Shown here one piece after another: positions 22,720-35,300 of a stretch of DNA of 64,000 bases. Within the stretch, counting starts at the first letter, position 1. Every line of letters begins with the position of its first letter. Under the pieces are notes generated by a model. That model saw only the letters and a list, made by a program, of their open reading frames with translations, was not told the origin of the DNA and did not search any database. The DNA is taken from contig CAJFCV020000005.1 of the NCBI GenBank assembly GCA_904066235.2, positions 6,629,501 to 6,693,500 of the forward strand, read 5' to 3'. Made by a program: the position numbers and the translations under genes. This stretch comes from Bursaphelenchus xylophilus. Taxonomy: Eukaryota; Nematoda; Chromadorea; Rhabditida; Aphelenchoididae.

Positions 22720-23245
22720 ATGGCCCAACAATTCACTCGCGTTGAGAAGGCTGCACCGATTTTCCAGAGGTATGTTCAGCTGATAAGGGCTTATTGTTTT
22801 TATTTTTAGGGTCAGCGGGCTTATCAGAGCCGGACAATTGAAATGGGAAGATCGGCCACTTTGGTTTGACATCTATGTTTTATGTCCACCAGTCACGGAG
22901 CCGGTGTGGAATGTGGAAATGCCAAAGAAGAATGAATGTGTGAGGAAGCTATTATATCCGGAAGACAATATTAGAGCGTATGTGAAATTTTTGACAAAGA
23001 AAGCCGCATGTGACACACTAACATTGAATTATTACAGTAAATTCTACAAAACTTATGGATCTCCTGGAATAATTAATCTACATTCTGGATCGAAGACCAA
23101 AACCATCAGCCAAACATTCATCGAAACATACCAACGACTACAATCAGAACGATCTGAGTTGTCGGAAGACCAATTATTCGAAGAGACTTCCAAGATTCTG
23201 ATCGAAGATGGAATCAAACTCCGGAAAAGAACCCCCAGAAATTAG
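22720..23245 (+). CDS. mrps-23: mitochondrial small ribosomal subunit protein mS23
   Basis: mS23 is a structural protein of the mitochondrial 28S ribosomal subunit. Exons: 22720-22769, 22810-23245; 486 nt, 161 residues. Conserved stretches are IFQRVSGLIRAGQLK, RPLWFDIYVLCPPVTEPVW, LLYPEDNIRA, FYKTYGS and QTFIETYQRLQSE, the order and spacing of metazoan MRPS23. No separate targeting peptide stands out beyond the first 20 residues, as in the human protein. The position right after LAMTOR1, with an acceptor at the ATG, suggests a two-gene operon. Confidence 0.9.
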
Positions 23246-23655
23246 ATACAATAAACATTTAAAAACAGCGATCGAATTCAATTGATAAGTAGTGGCCTTT
23301 CGATACGTTTAAAGTTGTTCTGTATTATTTGGTTTGTTGATCTGTAATATATCCGATGTTTGGCGAGAAAAGTTTTATTATCAAATTGTTTACGTCGCCG
23401 TTTTACAAAAAAATGATGCTTTAAGTGCTAGTCGAATGCTATGTTCACAATAATCAATATTGCTGAGTGTTTTTGGGGTTTTGAGAGTTTTTGGCAGGCA
23501 AAGTGAGACAGACGGAAAATTATAAGATAATGGGCACTTACCTAGTCGTATATCTTACACTATACAGCCATGGAAATCATGGGAAAATCACATTGAAAGC
23601 TTTTCTCTATACAAAGATCGCCTATTTACAATGAGGTCTAAATGAGTTAAATACC
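23246..23655. other. convergent spacer between mS23 and the RING-IBR gene
   Basis: 410 bp; the mS23 polyadenylation signal lies about 5 bp after its stop (AATAAAC near 23249). No further feature is evident. Confidence 0.6.
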
Positions 23656-26600
23656 CTAAGGATTGTACTCCTGCAGGCCTTTGCGGATGAGGCCACGGAG
23701 AGCGTGGAGTTCGGCGGCGACCTGCGCCTCGTTCTCGCATTGAGGGGACTTGATCACACAGTTCTCAACCCTGTTGAATTCGGAGTAAAGCGCCATCAAG
23801 GCGACCTTTACTTTGGGCCAACTGGCGGGACGATTCGGACCTTTAGTCATATAAAGCCAAGCGAAGCCATTCTCAACCATTTGGAGAGTCTAAAAATGCA
23901 AAATTAGAATCTTTGTCTATCATTTATAATTTAAAATTGTTTGCTTACAGTCTTCATGATGTCAACGAATTGACGCTCCAACTTGTATCCGACCTTCTTT
24001 CTGAGCTCCTTGGCCAACAGTTTCCAGTTCTCAGTCCCGAATCTTCTCTTCTGACAGTCTATGACCATCTCATAGTATTGGATTTGAATATGATTCTGTT
24101 CGGCCTCCTCTCCCTTATCGGCTTGGATCAGGCATTTCTCTCGCCATTGCTTGGCCTGGGAACAAGTCATTGGCCAATGAGGTGCGGTGAGACATTCAGG
24201 ACACCAGTGGTTGTAACAACGACCACACTCGACCTGATTGTACGGAATCTCCCTCTTGATAAGAGCGGTCCCACATCCTGTTGGACATTCGAACATTCGG
24301 AGGTCGTGCTTTTTGGCCATATATTCAGCACGACCCCTCAAGGCAAGATAGATTAGAGGTATGGGGAAGACGGATGGCAGCAGGGACATGGGGTACTCCT
24401 TGTCACAATTGGCAGCGGGGCACATTAAGGGAGCTTGTTTACAAGCAATCGGAGGTCTGACTAGACGATTGATACATTTGAAGCAGAAAGAGTGACCACA
24501 GGAGCCGGAGGTGATGACTTCTGTGGTCCGATCTTCTCCACACTCGTGACAGACTGTCTTGAGTTCGGCCACCTGTTCGTCGAGGGATTCGTCGATCCAA
24601 GTCGGGTCAATGTTTTCATGTTCATCGATGGCCTCACTGTTCTCATCATCGGAGAAAGCGAGGTCATCGATGTCAACATGTTCGAAGTCATCTTCCTCTT
24701 CGACTTCCGATTCCTGAGTAGACCCTTCGACTAGGGCAGTGATGTGTTTATCAAGGCTTTCGGTTGACGACATCAATTGGTAGTCAGTGAGGGGTTGGGT
24801 TCTGGTGGAAAATTGAGTGGAATTCATTCCATGACGAGGCGGCTCAACGCCCAAAACATGGATCCGAGTGTTTTGGAGGACCAGATTAAGATATGTGTCG
24901 AGTCGAACTCGTTTCTGATAAGGCATACTTCCCATCTCCAAATGGAATCGGTGAATCTCACATTCCTTGGACGCATTGAAGATGACATTGATCATCTTCT
25001 CCTTCTGATTGTAAGAGAAAGAAAGAACAATCACCGGGGAATACGAGTGTTCCATAAGGATTGGACTAATATCCACTTGGAAGGCGGTCCTGGCCAGATT
25101 AAGCCATTGGAAGTTGAATTCTTCGCGTTCGGCGATGACTGCGGCTTGCTGAAGCCAGTGGATTTGTTTCCCGATTCCAACATGATCGGCATCAAGTTTG
25201 ATTTCGAACCGGTTTCCATGCTCCACTTTGGTCGAATAATCAGTCGTGGAAGAAGAGATGTTGGAGACAGGCATTTCCACCTGAAATTGTAAATACTAAT
25301 GAAATGGGTAATTATCGCTATAATTGATCTCAATTTTTGCTAACGATTTTTTGCAAAAACAGTTAATTTGTCTTGGTACACCAAACTGACCCGATTTGTT
25401 ACCGGCCCGCTACATTAACACCCGATAAACCTTCACTTTACACATTCATATTAGTTTTACGACTGTGACCTGTCACATTTGAACCTAATTAAAAAAAATC
25501 ATAAATAACTTTAATCAGATAAGTTTAATTACGCAACGATTGGATCCCTCCGTTCTCCAGATGTTTGTGGAATAATTAAACTGCTGACTTTGCTGTTCTT
25601 TTTCCGTCAACAGTTGATGGAAACCGGTCCTAGAGACGGGGTCTTAAAGGCGAAAGAAAAGGTCAAAGAACCCGCAGTCCAGCCGATAAACAAATTGATT
25701 TCGAAAAAACGATCTCTGAGGGTTCGCCGGATGCAACCCACACCACATGACGTAGCTCTTTCCCTTACAATCTCATGATTTAACATGATTTTAATCGACT
25801 CCGAATTGACCTCGATTTGCATAATTAGAATTACTGCTCACCTGTTCGAAGGTTTCTTCCGAGTTCACGTTCTCTGGTCGATGCCGGACAATAACGGGGG
25901 CCGATTTATCCTGAATGAAATCGGCCAAGGTGTAGGTTTGCTGACGGGGACGGTAGAGATTAATGACCTCTTCCGGGAGTTGTTTCGGTTGTTCTTCGAC
26001 CTCGGTCGGTTCTCCATCAGTACTGTACACACTGATGTCCATTTGCGCTCTTTTCTTGGAACGGACTGCGGGTTTGCCTACAGAAGTGTTTATTTTATAC
26101 AAGGATTGCCAACTTACTCTTGTTGAAAGCATTTCCAGTCATTAGTTTCGCGACTGGATGCGGTTTCGACATGAGATATCGGACCTCGAGACCCTTGCCT
26201 GATGCCTCGCCTCCGTTCTGACTTCCTCGATGACTTTTACAGTGTTTGGATTGGACCAGACCATTTTGGTTGAGTTGATGTTGGGCCATAACTCGTTGTC
26301 CGTCAAAGCCGTAAACACTGTCGATGGCCGAGAAGGCAACATTGTCTGTATCTATCTTGTTCTTTATCATTTCGACGGCCGAACCGAGTTGCCAGCGGTT
26401 CTTGCGGTTGATGGAGTAATGGATGGATGCGTCCATGTCATCACCCACCGTCTCCGAGAGGAGTCGTGCACGACGTCGCTTGCCCAGGGCTCCGGTGTCC
26501 AGCACCGTCTTCATTACAAAGCCCTGACCAGCCAGCCGTTTCATTAACAGCTGTTCGCCGGCATGACGACGTCCCTTCGAGGTCTTCCGATCGACCTCAG

Positions 26601-26853
26601 GTTTTCCCTCCAGGAAAGGGAACTCGGATTCACTAAAGCCAGGTCAGAATCAGGGCTGAGGCACTCACCTCAGGTCCGGCACCGCATCAGCTCCAGTTCC
26701 AGTCGACGACTTAGTCCAGGCAGAGCGAATTGGCATGACCAGAGATGTGATTGCTTGCAAATCGACCAGCGATTCTGGAAAGGGATCAGTGGAAGTGGTC
26801 GGTATTTGCATTATAGTGTTATTAGTTCTCGGATTGGAGGAACAAACTAGCAT
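23656..26853 (-). CDS. RING-IBR protein with ariadne-like C-terminus, no visible RING2
   Basis: Exons 5' to 3': 26853-26669, 26632-26118, 26077-25842, 25280-23949, 23889-23656; 2502 nt, about 833 residues. The large exon holds RING1 (CHECGED, GSCGHSFCFKCINRLV, LMCPAANC), then a complete IBR finger (FECPTGCG, VECGRCYNHWCPEC, APHWPMTC). In RBR ligases a RING2 with the catalytic Cys follows; here the sequence passes directly into a helical region ending WLYMTKGPNRPASW and HALRGLIRKGLQEYN, like the ariadne C-terminus. The upstream exons (basic then acidic, no known domain) join in phase across a 561-bp intron, and no poly(A) signal lies there, so I keep one gene; two genes remain possible, the second starting at ATG 25274-25272. 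The 5' start is uncertain; ATG 26811-26809 is an alternative. Confidence 0.7.
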
Positions 26854-29654
26854 AACGGATATTACACTAACTACAGGAATAAATAAGGAATGGGTATTTG
26901 AGTGGGGGAAGGCTGGCACTTAAATAGTCAACGGAAAACATATTTCGAAACAAAAGTTGTCACCCGCCCCCCGGATACTCTCCACCGTGACTCATGCACG
27001 TCATTGGAGGTGGGAACAACGACCACGCTGCATGATCAGATGAGGTGTCCGCTGGTTACGAGCACGAGAGAGGAGGATCGTGTGCACGTGATGGTTGAGT
27101 TTTGCGCTCTCTGCTGCGGCCTGTCTGCCACTCCCCTCTCTCCGCACACTCTCTCACGCATCCACTCTCTCCCTTTCCCCTAATCTTTTCGCGTCCCTTT
27201 TCCGCCTAAGACCCGCCCCTTTTGCTTCCTTCGTTGCAGCGCCTTCGATCGATGGCCTTCCTTTTCCGACCCCGTGCTCGAAAAAACAACAACCTGGGTC
27301 ATTATTTATCGATTTTCACAGGGAGTAAGAGTTGACGAACTTCAACGACCTGCCTGGTAAAGTCACGGCTTGTTTTTATCGATTCGCTTGAGTTCCCCAA
27401 AAAAATCTTAAATCTGAATAGCTGCTGCGCGGAAACAAAAAGAGGATCTCCCGGAATAATAATAAAAATCCCCCTCAAAAAAGGATTCTGGATGAACTGA
27501 AAACTTCTGGATCGGCTTCACTAGAAACGCGAAAAGCTCCGCAAAACTTTTGAGCTGAATTTGAACAACAAAAAAAGAAGAAAAGGGTCACGAGAGGGGG
27601 ATGAGGGGTCTAAGAAGACTGACTGACGCCTCAGGAATAAAAAACAACAACAAGAAAAAAGAAAATGAAATTAACCCTGATTCCTCACAATCTATGGAGA
27701 TGCCAAACAAGGAAGCTGGCAGTGGTAAGGGAATTACTTTACAAAGCTCATAACAACTATAGTTAGACTTAGAAAAAATCCCTTGCAACTTTTTTGTATA
27801 CTTTTAGTTTAAACTTTTAGTTGATAAAATGTGTCAAATCCGGGCTCTTATCAGTTCGGTAATGAACTTAGAAAAGCAAAAATAAACTAATGAATATTGG
27901 ACTCTCTCTGGGAAGGGAGAAGAAAGAGCATGTGACCAGCCCACAAATGGCCGGTCAGCTGAGCGGCGCTTTTCCGGGAGTAAAATGCAAGACTTGACAC
28001 ACTCTCGGCCTTAAGAAGCGGGACAATTGATTCGCAGTTATGTCCACGACATTTCCGCTGCGGTCCCGAGGTTTTAAAAAATAAACAAAAAACATTGAAG
28101 AGGGTAGGGATGGGTGACACGGAAATTATCAGCGCATAAAGGGTTCTTTGATCCCAAATATGCATGAATTATACGTAAATTTTTTGAAAATCTAGATATA
28201 ATTGTAAGTCCGCCTTAAAATAAAACTTTAAAAATGCGAATTTGCCAAATCTTTTGAAATTTCTCAAAAATGATCTTCCGAAATTTTAAAGACTGGCACA
28301 AACTACAACTTATGCCCTAAGTGAGCTTAGAATCTTGACAAACCCAAGCTATGAACTACAACTGCTGAAATAGATGACAAGATATTATAACCTTTTTTTT
28401 TTGTTGTCATGACGATATTCTGTAGTATTTAAGGGCAGTTTTCATTGTCATACAAAGTAATCTTTGTCCTAGTTACTCTCCAAATAGCCTTCTTTTCAGC
28501 TATTAGCCTTCAAACTTTCAACCATTTTATTTTTTATTAATTTTTTCAAAACGATTGCGTAATCTCTGCGGGCGGAATTACGTAATCCGTTCGTACATTG
28601 ATTGGGTGTGCCGTTCTTTATCTCCAATTAATTGAATCGATATGAATCATTGACTGGAATAGAAATATACGATCTTTAGGGTCATAAATAGACACAAAAC
28701 GTTATCTTTACTCCCGTCTCTATTAATTCAGTTTAAAAATCAAAAAAAAATCTAAATGATACAATCGGCCAGACCTTTCTCCTTCTCCATGAACAAAACA
28801 AAAGAGCATAATCAAACAAAAAATATTCGAATTCGACGGTTTTTTGTCTCGAAATTAGGGTCTGATCCGCTTTTCCTAATCTTTTTCGGTTACCGGTCCG
28901 TCTCCGAAGTGGGGACCTGAGTAGAGAACTTTGTGTCGGTTTACCTGGGTGTCCAAAATGCACGGTCGGGAGAAAATCGTAATACTTTTTAATACTCACA
29001 AGTGTTTCTAAAAGCCCTTGTAAGCATTACACTTTATGATGCCATTTTTCGTATCTTGTAGAATCAAAGAACCTTCGTTTTGTGATCGTGGGAAAATATT
29101 AATCAGCGACATTTTATACGCTCTCCGATAATGACGCAATATCACGTTTCTGAACATCATCGCTATTATTATTAGATTACTGATCGCATCAATAACCACC
29201 TCTTTACATTCATTTTCTCCAGAAGACTCTCTTCTTGCCCTCCGGCATCCTTTTTGAGATAACATTTATTCGAGTTTTTCTTATCTCGAAGATAAAAAAC
29301 TCGTCGATCACATTGTTTAGTTAACATGTACTTGCTCGAAGACGCTAAAACGTAGTGTCAAACACTTTTCTATGTTTTTGATGTTCGAAACTTTATGAAA
29401 TCTATTTTTCGTTACTGGGTCTGGGGATTTTACGAAAAATTCTGGAACTTCTTTTTTAAAATGCTTGGAAATTCCCAACCACAAGCAAAAAAGGGTCACT
29501 CCTGGATCTTTGAGAAAAAAGAATGGACAGGCCAGCCAGGCCACAAGACCCTAAAAAAAGTCTGGTTAGGCGAAAAAAGAGTGTCTCCCAGCCGGTCACT
29601 TATAAAAATTTATTCTTTTGGAGTTGCAGCGATTTGAATTAATATTTATTTCAG
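26854..29654. other. 2.8 kb without a supported gene
   Basis: Region between the 5' end of the RING-IBR gene and the aminotransferase. The part from 26940 to 27340 is pyrimidine-rich and contains GCACGTGA near 27086, compatible with promoter DNA. Minus-strand frames at 28733-28999 and 29008-29265 are open for 85-88 codons and have true ATGs and plausible splice sites, but their peptides show no family signal and I could not join them in phase. A plus frame at 29395-29637 is similar. None is annotated as a gene. Confidence 0.5.
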
Positions 29655-31930
29655 ATGCCGCTGCATCTCATTTCTGATCGTGCCAAACGAGGACTTGGGT
29701 TCCCGAGTACTGGAGGACAGAACAAGCTCTATCTGGAGAATCCATACGACTCCAAGACCAACAAGGATGTAAGTTTTTTTGAAAAAGTATTTGCAAGCCA
29801 GAAGGGGAGTTTTCAAACAAAAAAAATCTCATTAAACCTCAGTTTCGGTTGTTTCCAGAACATTCTTTCATTAATTTTGATAATAATTTATTACCTAAAA
29901 TCTTCCAAAAAATTTCGGTTACAGGGCTATATCAAACTATCGTCGGCTGATAACATCCTTTGTGAAGAACTGGTCACGGAAAAATTTAGAAGCATCGACT
30001 GGACCAAATTCGAGACCAAGAATCTTTTTGTTTACCCCCGATCATGTGGAGAGATCTCCACTTTACAGTCAATGACCAAGTTCATCAATCATTTCTGTAG
30101 AAGAAACCTGCCGCCGATTCCATGCGACGAAGTGAGTGTTAAACACCTGTTTTTGTTGTTTATTAGGGTTGTTTTAATCTGACGGATTTTTCAATCTGAC
30201 TTAAAATTGCGTCAAATTGCCGTTACTTTCGTCATTTTGGATGAATTGAAAATACTAATATACGAAGCTCTCCACCGTTAATATTAGTTCTAACTAGTTT
30301 TCCTGCTTCTTTCATCGTCGTTTTGACAAGAAAGTGCAATTTTGTTCCTACGATTTTTAGTAAAAATCTGTAAAAACTTTCCAAAAAAATTCAATTTGAC
30401 AATCAAAATGACAGAAAAATTTGACAAGACGAAAATCGCAATTTAATTAACAAAATTTACAACCCTATTGTATATGCTTATTTTTGCCCAAGGACTTCTG
30501 AGTTTATGTATAAAAAATAATGTTACTATTGATGATTACTACTTTAGCTTCTGACAATTCCTGGAGTTACAACTTGTGCTGATCTTTTGGGACAAATACT
30601 CTTTGATCCAGGAGATTATCTGCTCGTCCCAGCCCCGTATTATTATCGATTCGCGAATGATTTTGGAGAGCGTGGTTTAGTGGAAATCGCAGTAGTCCCA
30701 GCTTTGTCTGATGATCAAACTCATACGGAACTAAAGGTGGAAAGGTTCGAAAAGGCCTATCAAGAGGCCAGCTTGAAAGTAAGTGAAATTGAAGCCAGTT
30801 TTTGCGGTTTATGTAGGATCTTTTTGTATTGTAGCAAATTTTTTTGCAGGGCAAAGTGAGAGCGATCACAATTGTGAACCCTCAGAATCCGGAAGGATGC
30901 TATTTCTCGCAGGACGAGCTTCGACCGGTAATTCAATGGGCGTTGAGGTGAGAGTTACCAACATTTATATCACATTAGCAAGGTCACCAATTTAGTGGAT
31001 TATTTTTGCAGCAAGAAATTGTTTGTTATCCTTGATGAGATTTATGACCTCACGATCTATGATGAGAACCCGAAGTTCCCCTTCCAAAGTGCAACCGAGT
31101 TGTTCCAAGGAGAGGATAAGAATTATTTGATTTGGATTTGGGGGATCAGTAAAGTAAGTTTAATCGGATAACGCTTTATGGTGACTTTAGAATTTCTCCT
31201 TGCCGGGTCTTCGGTTCGCTGTTCTCCATTCACCCAATCCGAGTGTTAGAGCATGCGCCGCCAGATTCCAGATGCATCATTTACCAAATACCACCACTCA
31301 ATTCATCGCCAGGGAGTTTATCAATGATTACGGTAGGCTGTGTTACAGTAAAATTTCAAATTTATAAAAGATCTGATGTACTTTATCAACTAACTGTAAA
31401 TATTACAATTTTAGATTGGATCGAGAAAGTTTTTATCCCCGAGAATCACAAACGCCTCAGGCACGCTCGTGATATTCTCTGTGGACATCTCGATTCCATC
31501 AACGTCCCTTATATAAAACCTCGGTCGGGATTCTTTGTTTTGGTAGACTTTAGCAAGGTAAGAGTGTTTTATTGTGAGGTACGAAGATGTATTCTGTTGT
31601 AGTACCTTCCCGAACAAACCTTTGAAGCCGAAAGAAGGCTAAATGATCAGTTCTTTGCGAACCGGGTGATGATCACAGCAGGAGAAACGATGTATGCCCC
31701 CAAACCTGGATGGTTCCGTATTGTTTTTTCGTCGGTAGACAACTACACTTTAAATGAGGGTAAGGAAAAGGGATATATTTTACGTTAAAATATACTTTGC
31801 GGATGATCTTGTTGGGTAGTGTAGTATTAAAGTGGAAGGCTGAATAATTTTGGTTTGTGTTTCAGCTTTCAACCGGATTTCGAAGACTTTAATGGCCTCG
31901 AAAGGAAATGGGATAAATGGGAATGCTTGA
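29655..31930 (+). CDS. class I PLP aminotransferase, ACC-synthase-like (ACCS) family
   Basis: Exons: 29655-29768, 29925-30131, 30548-30778, 30850-30947, 31012-31153, 31191-31332, 31415-31557, 31603-31759, 31866-31930; 1299 nt, 432 residues. It is a fold-type I PLP enzyme resembling animal 1-aminocyclopropane-1-carboxylate synthase-like proteins, whose substrate is unknown. Motifs: YIKLSSADN near the start, PAPYYYRFANDF, IVNPQNPEG, VILDEIYDL, and GISKNFSLPGLRFAV with the PLP lysine at residue 264; SGFFVLVDF comes near the end, and the Arg that binds the substrate carboxylate is probably in GWFRIVFS. Length suits the family (about 430-500). The ATG directly follows TTATTTCAG, so it may be trans-spliced. 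Intron 2 is filled by a TIR element. Confidence 0.85.
30164..30467. mobile_element. TIR element (family A, copy 1) in an aminotransferase intron
   Basis: The 304-bp segment begins TAGGGTTGT and ends with the exact inverse ACAACCCTA; TA at both ends would fit a mariner-type target. It shares several long blocks, such as CGTCAAATTGCCGT, CGTTAATATTAGT and CCTACGATTTTT, in the same order with the segment at 48313-48660. It has no coding potential, so it is a non-autonomous element. Confidence 0.7.
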
Positions 31931-32389
31931 TCACCGTAAATCGATTCACTTTAACTAACTGTCGAGTTCAAACTCAATTTAAGCGATAAATATTGAAAAC
32001 TTAGACCCAACAACCTTAAAATAATATTTGCATTTTGATTTGGGAGCTCTGACTCGCTTCGATACGCGTGAAGAGCCGATTAGAAAGTCGCGGCGAGCAG
32101 TGATAAGACCAACCTTGCGGGAAGATCTCCTTTTATGTACTGTATTCGATCGGCGAATGGTGGAGCAAATTCGATTTCCCATAGAAGACGGGTTAAACCC
32201 AATCTAAAAAGGTCTACTGTTTAGACTCCTATTATTTGCGCTGAGAAATTAGCCCGGAGGATATTGGGACGTTTCTTGTTTATTCTTCGGCTTTTGTCTG
32301 AATTCGAGACTTTCAGAAGTCCCCTTCCTTATAAACAAACTTCTGATGGCGTTGTTTATTATTTATTACAGTATGAGATTATGCATAAA
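31931..32389. other. convergent spacer
   Basis: 459 bp between the aminotransferase and the NCBP3-like gene, which meet tail to tail. For the minus gene AATAAA complements lie near 32355-32365. No other feature is recognised. Confidence 0.6.
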
Positions 32390-35300
32390 TTAGTCTGAAT
32401 CCTCCAACAGAGCGGCCACAAACTTCTTGGTGCCCCTTCCCCGACTTCGAACCTTCTCTCCCTTGATCTCAATCTCTTCCGGTCCTTTCGCCTTTTTGGG
32501 ACTTGGTTCTTGTTTATTATCATCATCATAGAATCGGGTGTCATGTTCGTAGTCCCAATCCAATTCTCTTCCTTTTTCATCGAATACATTCAATCCGGGT
32601 CTTACTCTCTTCCTTTTGTATTCATCTTTACTCTCGTATTCCTCATCTCTGGATGTTTGGCCTCGATCGTCGCTGATCTCTTTCTTGTAGGGGTTGATCA
32701 TCGCCGTTCTCAGTTCAAATCCAGTCGCTAAACGGGCGAATACAAAACGATTTTTGGGTACATGTTCGATCACAAATCGCCAATTGCCTGGGGGAATTTG
32801 GACCTTTGTAACATCCAATTCAATGAGATTCGAGGGGGTTTGATGATCACTGTCTAAAATATTGAGATGTTTCATGTAAAAGAACCGTGACTTGTGCTAA
32901 AATGGGTATGTTTGGCCTTATCAAGAAGCTGGAAGATGACCAATTTTGCAAACATCTTCGTTCTGGACAAAGATGGATTTAAAAGCCCTCCGGAGACTAA
33001 ATAAAGGACGCTCATAAAAAGGAAATGGTATGACGACGTGCCTTTAGTTGACAGCTTGACAACTGCTCAAAAAAGGACCTCGGGAGTGGCATGGAGAAGG
33101 TCGTAAACTGCGGGCTTGTCTCCCCTTCTCTCCTAAATGACCTCATTCTCGTTCGGGAAGTTGAAATGTCGCGTTTTTGAGACTATAAAAGCGGATATCC
33201 ATTATATTATATTTGAGGTCCATTCAAAGAAAATCGGCGAACTAATGAGCGGGAATGACTTTTCCTTTCTCCTTCTTCATAAACCCCGGGGAAAGATACG
33301 ACCATCCAAAGTGCGACCCTATAAAAAGGGCACATAAGCTACCATAACGGGAAATCTACGCTGATCTCATCGATGTTACTTTCTCCTGACTTGGCGCTCG
33401 TAAATCTTTACAGTAGCCGCGGCGCTCTCCCCTTTCCTTGATATTTCTGTTTTTATGAACCCTAACTTTTTCGACGAGAGGCGGCTATTAGTGGGGAGAG
33501 GGAAGAGGGGTGATGGTGTTTGTATAGGTGATTGTTATTCGAGCCGATCGTCGCCCTGCCCAAGGTTGATGACCAACAATAACAAAGAGGCGCGAGGAGA
33601 GGTGGAAGGGAGGGGGAGAGGCGCATCCCGCGCCCCCAATCAGGATCCGCACCACCAATTAACAAACGGGAGAGGTAACAAAGCCAGGCGATCCATGCAG
33701 GTCTCTAATTGAGGTATGTCGGAGAGATGCTGTTGCCTCTCCGAGCCCTACTTTACCTGTCCCACTCGACAATCAGCACTCTTGAAAACGGTGCCGGGTA
33801 CTTGAGGAAGATGAAAAAGACTCGCTGTCTCTCGCTGGTCCGTCCACTGGTCGTTTCTCTCCCTCTAATCACGATCTGCCGAAGACTACCAACCCAAATA
33901 TTTGCGTTGGATTTGCGTGAAAATCTCCGCACTTATGCGTTTGGCAAACGCAACAAATTGGATTTGATGAGAAAATATTGAGCGAGCCAAGGAGAGAGAG
34001 GGAGGATTCGGCGACAGTCAAGATGTTAGACAAAGAGTGTAAAACTTTTGAAAAAGAAATTTCTTGCACTTCTAAACTTACTTTTAATCACCAAAACAGT
34101 TTCCCCATTCTCTTTCCGGACCACATTTCCTTCTTCATCCTCATCTTCTTCGTCGTCTACCTCTCCATCTTCCTGCTGATCAACTTGTCGGACCCGGAGT
34201 AATTGTTTTGTGGCGCGAATCAACGCTTCGGCTGCTTGGAATGCTGATTTGAATCTGACGACCCCACTGTTGGCATCAAGAAGAGCACATCTGATAGGGT
34301 CGTATTCGACGAAAATCCTGAAAGAAAGTATTTGAATTCATCTCAATTTCGCGGCCTGTCGGACATCAAATTTGGGGCTGTTGATGGGTCCGCGGCCAGT
34401 GGAGCGAGCATGAGATAAGACCTTATCCTGGAATCAGTAGGTCCTCGGAAGCCAAAAGGGGAACAGCCAGCCAGTCAGCCGGCATTTCCGTCGGGCTTTC
34501 AGAGTAGGAGGAGAGGCCAATACCTAATCAGCCCGAGGCACGACTGACGAAAAGAGTTGGCCTCGCGCGGAAGGGCAGTGTCTGATTAAAAGGGGCACCA
34601 GGAACAGAAAACACGGCCTACGATTCTAAGCGGCCTGGATCCGGAGCCGGTCATTCATTTTCAGGAGGGCCAAGACGGCCGCCATGGGGACAACAAAGCC
34701 TTCATTATTCTCCTAATTAGCTGTGCACAAACTCATCCGAGTATAAAACACTAAGTCGCACACTCCCAACTTGAGGGCCGAAAGATGGATGACCATGGCC
34801 GAACATTGGGCCATGAAAAAAGATACCAACACAAAAGGAATGTCTTCGCGGGGGGACTGGCATCCGTTCAATACGAAAAACTGACTTAATTGCACTGGAA
34901 GATTCCAATCAATATTTCATGTTGTGCCTCAATTAACTGTAGATGTCACAACTCCATATTACTCGCTACCCCTTGTTGCATACTTTTGCGATAAATTTTA
35001 CAAAATTTGAGTTGATTTAAAATGGTCTTACCTCTCCAATTCGTAGACTGAAAAAGGCGTGAGGGAACGTACAAAAAGGGCTGTCGCTCGAACATTTTCG
35101 TCCAACAAGTCGACCTCCAGAGAGTCATAGAGATCTTGGATATCCGCTTCGGTTACCTGAAACGAGGGATCGATTTGTCAAAAAAGAGAAGAGATACAGT
35201 AGCAAATCTCTCATTTGATTGGTCGGGGGTGCGCATTAGTGCGCGAAGTTTGTCTATCTGGAAAGAGCGGAGAGATCAGTGACCTGGCGCCGATAAACAG

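Noticed and set aside
28733..29265. Two adjacent minus-strand frames with true ATGs
   Set aside because: No family signal and the frames could not be joined in phase; kept only as a remark in the intergenic entry.
29395..29637. 80-codon plus-strand frame upstream of the aminotransferase
   Set aside because: Phe/Trp/Lys-rich chance-like peptide without splice sites linking it to the downstream exon.
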